From Actinomycetota bacterium (GTDB taxonomy: Bacteria > Actinomycetota > Aquicultoria > Aquicultorales > Aquicultoraceae), in assembly GCA_030017355.1 (NCBI GenBank), contig JASEIR010000077.1, positions 1 to 5,225 of the forward strand: a stretch of 5,225 nucleotides of DNA, written 5' to 3'. Shown here piece after piece: positions 1-5,225 of the stretch. Within the stretch, counting starts at the first letter, position 1. Each line of letters begins with the position of its first letter. The translations under genes and the position numbers were made by a program. The notes below the pieces were generated by a model that was not told the origin of the DNA, ran no database searches, and saw only the letters and a list, made by a program, of their open reading frames with translations.

Positions 1-55
1 ACTTAATATAAACTAAGAGCTAATTCAATCTTAGAGCTAGCGCTTTATGCTAACA

Positions 56-71
56 GGCTAGATGGCTAGAT
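56..71 (+). repeat. 8-bp tandem direct repeat (2 copies of GGCTAGAT)
   Basis: GGCTAGAT at 56-63 is immediately repeated at 64-71. It belongs to a looser series of six GCTA-centred words between 19 and 90 in the leader. It could be a regulator half-site pair, a slippage product or chance. Confidence 0.5.
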
Positions 72-93
72 GAAATATTAGTTACGGCTATAA
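67..93 (+). promoter_or_regulatory. Weak candidate promoter
   Basis: TATAAA at 89-94 resembles a -10 box (5 of 6). Its best -35 candidate, TAGATG at 67-72 with 16-base spacing, matches TTGACA at only 3 of 6. The same region read as a sigma-28 (flagellar) promoter gives TAGA, 15 bases, GGCTATAA against TAAA-N15-GCCGATAA. Either reading would start transcription just upstream of the ribosome binding site. Both matches are weak in AT-rich DNA. Confidence 0.18.
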
Positions 94-110
94 ATAAAGG
101 AATAAACCTT

Positions 111-116
111 GGAGGT
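111..116 (+). promoter_or_regulatory. Shine-Dalgarno sequence of the large gene
   Basis: GGAGGT lies 7 bases before the ATG at 124, a near-ideal anti-16S match and spacing. Together with the in-frame TAA at 118-120 it fixes the start codon. The strong site implies efficient initiation for a very long message. Confidence 0.92.
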
Positions 117-123
117 CTAACAC

Positions 124-3100
124 ATGCCTGGTAGCAAGCTTACCAGCATAATTATTCTTGCTTATAACCAGCTTGAGTACACAAAGCTTTGTATTGAAAG
201 TATATACCGCTATACGATTCCTCCCTTTGAGCTGATTCTTGTAGATAACGGTTCAACCGATGGTACATCTGCATATTTTAATTCTATTGTCGGCGCAAAA
301 GTAATCACAAACAAAGTAAACTTGGGCTTTGCAAAAGGATGCAATCAAGGCATCAAGATAGCCGAAGGTGATTATATACTTCTTCTTAACAATGATGTAA
401 TTGTTACTGAGTGCTGGCTTGAGAACATGATAGAGTGCTTGGAAAGCGATCCAAGCATTGGAATTGTTGGACCTCGTTCGAATTATGTTAGCGGTCCTCA
501 GTTTATTGAGGTTGATTATAAATCAATAGAAGCGCTGCATAGCTTTGCTAGAGAATTTAATCGGCAGGGGTCAGATAAATGGTTTGATCTAGATGTAGCG
601 ATAGGCTTTTGTATGCTAATCAAGCGCGAAGTTATAAATAAAGTAGGCCTACTTGATGAGCGGTACGGTATAGGAAATTTTGAGGATAACGATTTTTGTA
701 TGCGTGCAAAAATGGCAGGATATCGCATTGTATGTGCAGGAAATACGTTTATCCACCACTTTGGCAACCGAACTTTTATTGGCAACGATCTGCCTCTTCA
801 GAATTTACTAATCGAAAACAAAAGGATTTTCGATAAAAAATGGGGACTAGAAGAACACAGCGAGCAAGCTTTGCAAGGCAAAGATAATTTAGAGCAAAAT
901 ATTAAAAATCTTACGCATAGCATGCTTGAAGCCTTGTATTTAAAGGTAAAATTAGCGGCTGATAAATTTGAAACAGAGCGCGGTAGGCTATCTAGGTTAT
1001 TCCATCAAGGATTGATTTATTACGTTGATAGAAAATATAAGGAAGCACTGAAGATTTTTCAAGAATTGGCAGAAAGCCTTCCCTCTTCTTTCTTTGTAAA
1101 ACATGCTCTTGCTCTAACTCTAATGATGATTGGCAGATTTGAAGAGGCAAGGCCTCTTTTCTTCCATTTGCTTGAGCAGCAATCCAACAACGCTGATTTG
1201 CTGCTGGCGTATGGCGATTGTTTAGTGATGCTCGGTGAGCTAGATGATGCTGAGAGGCAGTATAAGGAAGCTATTAAACTAAAATCATCCTTAATATCAG
1301 CCCGCATAGGGCTGGCAGTAGTTGAAAAAATAAAAAGTCAGCCAGAAATTTTAAAATTTCTAAGGGATTTAGAGGCCTTGGTAAATCTAAAAAGCCAACT
1401 TGCTAAAGAACAGGGAGAGCATTTTTCTGTTACTTATCTTACGGTAAATCACGGGATTGCCGGTGCCCCAAAAATCTACTTTGAGCAAATTAATCGTTTA
1501 ATTGATAGGGGCCATAAAGTTCATGTGGTTTCTCATTGGTCGCAACCAGAGTGGTTTGACCTGAACACTGAGGTAATAACGGTTCCTCTAGATAAGGATC
1601 TTTACGATTATGTTCCACCAGAAAGTGATGTGGTTATAGCCACCTTCTGGTCGCAAATGCACGAATTGCTTAGAGTTAGAAATGCAGTACCTGTTTACTT
1701 TGCCCAAGGCGACCGCTATCTGTTTGAAAGAAATGAAGAAAAGCGCCAGGATAAATATGACCCGGTAATGCAACAATTAGCAGATAGAAGCCATAATCTT
1801 CCTGTATCTATATTCGTTGTTTCAGAAGGCCTGCGAGAGTTAATACAGGAATACTACGATCGAGAAAGCTACCTTATTCCTAACGCTATCGATTTAAACC
1901 TATTTAAACCTGGGCGTCGTCGAAAAAGGGAAAAACCCAAATTACTGATGATCGGATCAGATGAGCTTGTCTTCAAAGGTTTGAATTATATAAACAAAGC
2001 ATTTCAGCAAATAAAGCGCCTTCGTGATGTTGAAGTGGTTTGGGTATCGCCTAAGCCCAGGACATCTCTAAGCATTAAGTGTGATACCTTTATTCAAGCG
2101 CCATCTCAAGAGGAATTAGCCAAAATCTATGCTGATTGCGATGTTTTTGTTTCCGCTTCAGTTTATGAAGGTTTTTCACTGCCTCCAATCGAAGCTATGG
2201 CCTGTGGTACGCCAGTTGTTGTTGCTGTTAATGAGGGTACCAAAGGCTATGTTAGAGATGGTAGAAACTGTTTAACAGTGCCTATTCGCGATGCTGACGC
2301 TATATTTAAAGCAGTTAATCACTTGCTTGACGATGACCTATTAAGAGAAAGAATTATAAAAGGCGGTCTTGAAACTGCGGCTAGATATAATTGGCAAAGA
2401 ACTATTGATTTGCTTGAAGAAAAACTATGGAATTTAACCTTAGCTCCCAAGCCACCGTTTGTTGGAGTATTGCCAGAAGAAGCAATAGAAGGAAGTACCG
2501 AGGAAGCCGTTAGTATAGCCGAAAAAGCTGAAGAAGATCGTGAAAATGATTATTATCATTTTCAGCGCTCGGATGTTATTGAACTAGTGCCGATCACCGC
2601 AAAGAGAATTTTAGACGTGGGCTGTGCAGCTGGTATTGTTGGTAAAGCGCTGAAAGAGCGCGGCGCTATTGAGGTTGTTGGCGTGGAGATTGTTGAAAGC
2701 ATTGCTGAAGAGGCGGAGCAGTATTTAGATAGAGTTATTGTAGGTGATATTGAGCAAATCGATCTTGATTATGAGGAAGGCCATTTTGACTGCATTATTT
2801 TAGCTGATGTGCTTGAACATCTTTACAATCCCTGGCAAACATTAACCAAATTAAAGCGTTATCTATCACCAGATGGAAAAGTGGTTTGTAGTATACCAAA
2901 TATTGGCCATGTTTCCATATTGCGTGATTTTCTTAATGGCTCGTGGAAATACGAGGAAGCAGGTATTCTTGATATTACCCATTTAAGATTTTTTACTTTA
3001 GAAGGGGCCTTTGCGTTGTTAATGTCTGCGGGATTTAAAGTTGATAATGTGGTAAATAAAGTTATTTGCAGTCCGGATGAAGAGGCTTTTCTTGCCAAGC

Positions 3101-5225
3101 TGAAGGCAAGTGGGTTGGCAAGTGATGCATACTTGCAGAATGCGCCAGTATTCCAATTTTTCCTGACAGCGGCACCTTTTGAAGGTAGACTTGAAATTCC
3201 CGATGATTCGTCTACCAGTATGTTCAATAAAGCTGAAAATACACCTGAAACTGGAAGTGTAAGCAGTAAGGAACAAGCTCAAGATGGAAAAATGCAATTG
3301 CCTGATAAAAAACCCAAGCTTTCACTGGCAATGATAGTTAGAGATGAGGCAGATAATCTAGGGCGCTGTCTTAAGAGCGTCCAGGGTGTTGTTGATGAGA
3401 TAATAGTTGTTGATACCGGCTCCACTGATAATTCAGTAGTGATAGCGAAAAAGTTTGGAGCAAAGGTTATCCATTACAAATGGGAGGATGATTTTTCTGC
3501 AGCTAGAAATGTTTCTCTTGATCATGCAACTGGTGAATGGGTGATGTTCCTAGATGCTGACGAGGAATTGGTCAGCGAAGATATTGATGAACTGAAAAAG
3601 GTACTCGAGGATACTGAGCGCGAGGGCTTCTATTTTAATCTTCTTAGCTTTATAGGTGAAAAAGAAGAAGACGGTGCTGTTGTAAACATAGCGTTTCGAC
3701 TTTGGAGAAACAAACCTGAATACAGGTTTACCGGTGCTATACATGAGCAGATAGTTGCCAAGGTGCAATCACATAATCCAAATATTGGATTTACTGGTAT
3801 TCGAATTAATCATTATGGTTATTTAACTAAGATAACAAAAGAAAAGGATAAAATTCAGCGCAATCTAAACATTCTCTTAAAAGAGGTTGAAAAATATCCA
3901 GATGATCCCTTTGTAAGATTCAATCTCGGGGTTGAATATCTAAGACTTAAAGACTATGTGAAAGCTTTAGATCAGTACAAGAAAGCTTTTGCCAATCTTA
4001 CCGGCCTTGATGTTGCCTATGCCTCCATGCTTGTAAGAAATATTGCGCTATGTCTTAAAGAGCTTGGACGATATGAGGAAGCTTTGAAAGTATTACAGGA
4101 TGCAAAAGAAGCATATCCAGATTATACTGATCTGTTTTATCTTGAGGGCTTGGTATATCTGGAAAAAAGGGACTTTATGTCTGCAATTGAGTGCCTGAAA
4201 ACCAGTTTGGCGATGGGTCCAGCGGGTAAAGTTCATATAAGTCAGTCAGGAGTAAGTGGCTATATGGCCGCAAATGCGCTTGGTGGTGCTTACAGGGCAA
4301 TTGGAGATGAAAAGGAAGCGATTGCTTCTTACAAGAAAGCTCTTGAAGATAATCCAAGGGATTGCTTAACGCTTTCGCAATTAGGTTTGATGTTGGTTAA
4401 TCGAGAGAAGCCTGATGATCTTAAGAAATTTTTGGAGTCGCTTGTAGATATGACATCGGAAGATATACTTTTTACGCTTACATTTATTTTTAATGAGGGC
4501 GGTTATTATGAAATTAGCCTTAGCTACTTGGATAAGCTAATTAATGATAATTCAAATCCTTCGCGAGTGGCTCTTTTACGAGGAGAATGTTTGCTTAACT
4601 TAAAGCAATATCAGCAAGCAATTGCAGAGTTTGATAAAATTCCTTTGCCAAGCCAATATTATCAGACCTCAGTTGCAGATAAAACAATCTGTTACTTGCT
4701 TATTGGCGAGTATGACAATGCAGAAAAGGCAATTGATTCAATCAAAGATCATGAGGATTTTAATTTGATTTATCGTCTTTACAGCTCTCTAATAAGCTTA
4801 ATCAAGGGGCGACCCCCATCCATTTCTTTAACCGATAAGCAAAAAGAACAGGCGCAGAAGATTGTTGCTGATCTGCTTAGGAAGTTTTTAGAACTGGAGG
4901 AATACGAAATTTTTGAAAAAGCAGTTGGGCTTTTAGAAAAGCTTGGTATTACTTCTGGCGAGATCGGCCTTTTGATTGGGAAAATATATTATGATATGGG
5001 ATTTAACGAGATGGCTGTTGAGGAGCTAATCCACGCATATGAAAATGGGTGTGCCGATGGAGAGGCATTCTTTATATTAGGAAGAACGGCCTTTAGTAAT
5101 GGGTTTTATGAAGAAGCAAAAACATTTTTCTATGAAGCTGTAAATAGAGAGATTGAGGAGATTTCCCTTTATATATATTTGAGCCGTACTCTCATAAAAC
5201 TTGGGGAGATGGACGAGGCGGTTAA
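124..5225 (+). CDS. Giant multidomain glycan-assembly protein: GT2 - TPR - GT4 - methyltransferase - GT2 - TPR array (3' end beyond window)
   Basis: A single open frame gives 1,700 complete codons with no stop and runs off the right edge. The ATG at 124 is the only reasonable start: an in-frame TAA lies at 118-120 and GGAGGT sits 7 bases upstream. Domains in order are GT2 (7-245), TPRs (289-390), GT4 (434-772), SAM methyltransferase (807-1019), linker (1020-1063), a second GT2 (1066-1235) and a TPR array (1262-1700+). The key motifs of all four catalytic domains look intact, so the protein is probably active throughout. GT2 enzymes are usually inverting and GT4 enzymes retaining, so the inferred product is a mixed-linkage oligosaccharide with a methylated sugar. 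No signal peptide or membrane helix is seen, which suggests a cytoplasmic enzyme. Known relatives in architecture are multidomain glycosyltransferases of surface-glycan and S-layer loci (for example WsaE, which joins a methyltransferase to glycosyltransferases). Acceptor and sugars cannot be read from the sequence. Reading-frame confidence is very high; the specific pathway is unknown. Confidence 0.97.
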   Translation, partial: MPGSKLTSIIILAYNQLEYTKLCIESIYRYTIPPFELILVDNGSTDGTSAYFNSIVGAKVITNKVNLGFAKGCNQGIKIAEGDYILLLNNDVIVTECWLENMIECLESDPSIGIVGPRSNYVSGPQFIEVDYKSIEALHSFAREFNRQGSDKWFDLDVAIGFCMLIKREVINKVGLLDERYGIGNFEDNDFCMRAKMAGYRIVCAGNTFIHHFGNRTFIGNDLPLQNLLIENKRIFDKKWGLEEHSEQALQGKDNLEQNIKNLTHSMLEALYLKVKLAADKFETERGRLSRLFHQGLIYYVDRKYKEALKIFQELAESLPSSFFVKHALALTLMMIGRFEEARPLFFHLLEQQSNNADLLLAYGDCLVMLGELDDAERQYKEAIKLKSSLISARIGLAVVEKIKSQPEILKFLRDLEALVNLKSQLAKEQGEHFSVTYLTVNHGIAGAPKIYFEQINRLIDRGHKVHVVSHWSQPEWFDLNTEVITVPLDKDLYDYVPPESDVVIATFWSQMHELLRVRNAVPVYFAQGDRYLFERNEEKRQDKYDPVMQQLADRSHNLPVSIFVVSEGLRELIQEYYDRESYLIPNAIDLNLFKPGRRRKREKPKLLMIGSDELVFKGLNYINKAFQQIKRLRDVEVVWVSPKPRTSLSIKCDTFIQAPSQEELAKIYADCDVFVSASVYEGFSLPPIEAMACGTPVVVAVNEGTKGYVRDGRNCLTVPIRDADAIFKAVNHLLDDDLLRERIIKGGLETAARYNWQRTIDLLEEKLWNLTLAPKPPFVGVLPEEAIEGSTEEAVSIAEKAEEDRENDYYHFQRSDVIELVPITAKRILDVGCAAGIVGKALKERGAIEVVGVEIVESIAEEAEQYLDRVIVGDIEQIDLDYEEGHFDCIILADVLEHLYNPWQTLTKLKRYLSPDGKVVCSIPNIGHVSILRDFLNGSWKYEEAGILDITHLRFFTLEGAFALLMSAGFKVDNVVNKVICSPDEEAFLAKLKASGLASDAYLQNAPVFQFFLTAAPFEGRLEIPDDSSTSMFNKAENTPETGSVSSKEQAQDGKMQLPDKKPKLSLAMIVRDEADNLGRCLKSVQGVVDEIIVVDTGSTDNSVVIAKKFGAKVIHYKWEDDFSAARNVSLDHATGEWVMFLDADEELVSEDIDELKKVLEDTEREGFYFNLLSFIGEKEEDGAVVNIAFRLWRNKPEYRFTGAIHEQIVAKVQSHNPNIGFTGIRINHYGYLTKITKEKDKIQRNLNILLKEVEKYPDDPFVRFNLGVEYLRLKDYVKALDQYKKAFANLTGLDVAYASMLVRNIALCLKELGRYEEALKVLQDAKEAYPDYTDLFYLEGLVYLEKRDFMSAIECLKTSLAMGPAGKVHISQSGVSGYMAANALGGAYRAIGDEKEAIASYKKALEDNPRDCLTLSQLGLMLVNREKPDDLKKFLESLVDMTSEDILFTLTFIFNEGGYYEISLSYLDKLINDNSNPSRVALLRGECLLNLKQYQQAIAEFDKIPLPSQYYQTSVADKTICYLLIGEYDNAEKAIDSIKDHEDFNLIYRLYSSLISLIKGRPPSISLTDKQKEQAQKIVADLLRKFLELEEYEIFEKAVGLLEKLGITSGEIGLLIGKIYYDMGFNEMAVEELIHAYENGCADGEAFFILGRTAFSNGFYEEAKTFFYEAVNREIEEISLYIYLSRTLIKLGEMDEAV
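142..858 (+). other. Domain: N-terminal family-2 (GT-A) glycosyltransferase, rhamnosyltransferase-like type
   Basis: Residues about 7-245. The fold opens with a strand TSIIILAYNQ (7-16), followed by the nucleotide-binding segment VDNGSTDGT (40-48). Next come NLGFAKGCNQG (66-76) and the metal-site strand LLLNNDV (86-92), where N89-N90-D91 takes the place of the classical DXD. The acceptor side shows GFCMLIKRE (161-169), GLLDE (175-179) and the acidic motif FEDNDFCMR (186-194), whose E187/D188/D190 cluster is where the catalytic base normally lies. IHHFG (210-214) closes the core. This pattern matches the GT2 subfamily often annotated as rhamnosyltransferase or O-antigen/S-layer glycosyltransferase. 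Transfer from a nucleotide-activated sugar with inversion is expected from the family; the actual sugar is unknown. Confidence 0.93.
988..1293 (+). other. Domain: three tandem TPR units between the first GT2 and the GT4
   Basis: Residues 289-322, 323-356 and 357-390 are three TPRs in perfect 34-residue register. The position-20 alanine is present in each (A308, A342, A376), the position-24 aromatic is F312, F346 and Y380, and position 8 is G296, A330 and G364. P320 ends the first unit. A further helix (about 391-406) may cap the stack. A charged helical stretch (about 246-288) precedes it and probably acts as a spacer from the GT2 domain. TPRs bind peptides or partner proteins, so this block may hold a partner or position the two flanking catalytic domains; that role is inferred. 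Confidence 0.88.
1423..2439 (+). other. Domain: family-4 (GT-B) glycosyltransferase
   Basis: Residues about 434-772. The N-terminal Rossmann half begins FSVTYLTVNHGIAGAPK (434-450); the glycine loop (G444, G447) is less glycine-rich than the usual GG. It also has the segment YFAQGDRYLF (526-535 region), reminiscent of the N-terminal half of WsaF-type rhamnosyltransferases. The C-terminal half shows the hinge IPNAIDLNLFKP (585-596), then K618-G619 in the donor-phosphate loop. The hallmark EGFSLPPIEAMACGTPVV spans 682-699, with E682 and E690 forming the E-x7-E pair. A closing helix containing YNW and W769 ends the domain. GT4 enzymes are metal-independent and retain anomeric configuration. All expected C-terminal residues are present. 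Similarity to WsaF is a recollection of motif shape, not a search result. Confidence 0.92.
2542..3180 (+). other. Domain: class I SAM-dependent methyltransferase
   Basis: Residues about 807-1019. Motif I is ILDVGCAAGIVG (829-840), the SAM-binding glycine loop. The acidic residue ending strand 2 is E855 in VVGVEI (851-856), which should bind the ribose hydroxyls. GDIE (874-877) is the adenine-side acidic motif, and FDCIILADVLEHL (888-900) is the strand-4/motif-II region with D895 and E898-H899. SPDGKVVCSIPN (915-926) is the post-II segment. HLRFFT (953-958) is typical of methyltransferases found in glycosyltransferase and cell-surface glycan gene clusters. The probable role is O-methylation of a sugar in the glycan made by the neighbouring domains, either as decoration or as a cap that stops elongation; methyl site and sugar are unknown. 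Confidence 0.92.
3181..3312 (+). other. Inter-domain low-complexity linker
   Basis: Residues about 1020-1063 are rich in S, T, E, D, N, Q, K and P and have no recognisable fold or hydrophobic pattern. They join the end of the methyltransferase to the second GT2 domain. No Shine-Dalgarno followed by a start codon lies here, and the frame is continuous, so this is a flexible junction inside one polypeptide and not the boundary of two genes. Confidence 0.6.
3319..3828 (+). other. Domain: second family-2 (GT-A) glycosyltransferase, of the TPR-linked LgtF/SunS-like subfamily
   Basis: Residues about 1066-1235. It begins LSLAMIVRDEADNLGRCL (1066-1083), with VVDTGSTDNS (1095-1104) for nucleotide binding. 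W1120-E-D-D-F1124 and SAARN (1125-1129) follow. The metal-binding DXD is clear: FLDADEE (1142-1148, D1144/D1146). The acceptor half has FRLWRN (1191-1196) and GAIHEQI (1204-1210), the conserved His-Glu of this subfamily, followed by INHYGY (1228-1233). Domains of this kind commonly precede TPRs in Firmicutes proteins and include beta-glucosyltransferases of the LgtF type and the peptide S-glycosyltransferase SunS. The domain is shorter than the first GT2 and differs from it at nearly every motif, so the two are not a recent duplication. Confidence 0.93.
3907..5225 (+). other. Domain: long C-terminal TPR array, cut by the window edge
   Basis: Clear TPR units cover residues 1262-1295, 1301-1334, 1335-1368, 1380-1413, 1480-1513, 1514-1547, 1612-1645 and 1646-1679; another starts at 1680 and is cut at its position 21. 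Position 20 is alanine in all of them, for example A1281, A1320, A1399, A1499, A1631, A1665 and A1699. Position 32 is proline in P1332, P1366 and P1411. Degenerate units fill 1414-1479 and 1578-1611, the latter exactly one repeat before the unit at 1612. An 11-residue insert (1369-1379) interrupts the array. About a dozen repeats would form a superhelix for binding a protein or for self-assembly. By analogy with TPR-bearing O-GlcNAc transferase, it could present a polypeptide acceptor; that is an inference. The array, or another domain, may continue past the window. Confidence 0.9.

Larger units (their letters stand above)
1..123 (+). other. Upstream non-coding leader
   Basis: All three plus-strand frames have stops within the first 16 bases (TAA at 4-6, 7-9 region and 14-16), so an upstream plus-strand gene could only end at or before this edge. 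The stretch is AT-rich and contains repeated GCTA tetramers but no hairpin followed by a T run, so no terminator is visible. Whether the gene has its own promoter or is the later member of an operon cannot be decided from here. Confidence 0.6.

Noticed and set aside
47..82. Tiny upstream open frames starting at ATG 47, 62 and 70
   Set aside because: They encode only 3-4 residues each, have no Shine-Dalgarno, and show no leader-peptide or attenuator structure.
124..180. N-terminal signal peptide or membrane anchor
   Set aside because: The hydrophobic run SIIILAY is the first beta strand of the GT2 fold and too short for a signal or membrane segment.
516..785. Minus-strand open frame opposite the first GT2; likewise 1059-1307, 1588-1776, 3019-3297, 3550-3768 and 4175-4357
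   Set aside because: All are antisense to motif-bearing codons of the large gene, mostly begin at TTG, and have low-complexity or unrelated sequence. They are by-products of its codon pattern.
1345..1360. Perfect 16-bp palindrome GAAATTTTAAAATTTC
   Set aside because: It lies inside the coding region just after the first TPR block, is pure AT apart from the ends, and encodes an ordinary helix. Probably chance in AT-rich DNA.
3091..3124. CTTGCC/GGCAAG inverted repeat with a nearby second GGCAAGTG copy
   Set aside because: The stem is only 6 bp and lies within codons of the methyltransferase tail. There is no T run, so it is not a terminator, and the fit to protein coding explains it.
2859..3227. 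Minus-strand open frame of 122 codons over the methyltransferase end
   Set aside because: It starts at a TTG without a ribosome binding site, has no recognisable domain, and overlaps strongly conserved coding sequence on the plus strand.
3319..3345. Possible separate gene start for the second GT2-TPR unit (ATG at 3331)
   Set aside because: No Shine-Dalgarno precedes it, the frame is continuous with no stop upstream, and this ATG falls inside the first beta strand of the GT2 fold.

Overview
This window is almost entirely one very long, uninterrupted plus-strand gene. It starts at an ATG at 124 and is still open at the right edge (5225). I translated it codon by codon: 1,700 residues (roughly 190 kDa) are visible with no stop. 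The only non-coding sequence is a 123-base upstream region, which holds a strong ribosome binding site.

The protein is a multi-enzyme sugar-polymer or glycan assembly factor. In order it carries: a family-2 (GT-A) glycosyltransferase (residues about 7-245); a helical linker and three tetratricopeptide repeats (TPRs, 289-390); a family-4 (GT-B) glycosyltransferase (about 434-772); a class I SAM-dependent methyltransferase (about 807-1019); a low-complexity linker (about 1020-1063); a second family-2 glycosyltransferase of a different subfamily (about 1066-1235); and a long TPR array (1262 to the window edge, at least eight clear units plus degenerate ones in the same 34-residue phase). No signal peptide or membrane segment is visible, so it probably acts in the cytoplasm on nucleotide-sugar donors and SAM. 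The likely product is a mixed-linkage, methylated oligosaccharide, made either for a surface polysaccharide or on a protein such as flagellin or an S-layer protein. The acceptor is an inference; nothing in the window identifies it.

The organism is a bacterium. The AT-rich composition, frequent ATA/AGA/AGG codons, a near-perfect GGAGGT Shine-Dalgarno and the second GT2-TPR module (a type familiar from Clostridia and related Firmicutes) suggest a Gram-positive anaerobe of the Peptococcaceae/Clostridia kind. Other phyla with large TPR-glycosyltransferases cannot be excluded. No tRNA, rRNA, CRISPR array, insertion sequence or terminator is visible, and every antisense open frame is a shadow of the large gene.
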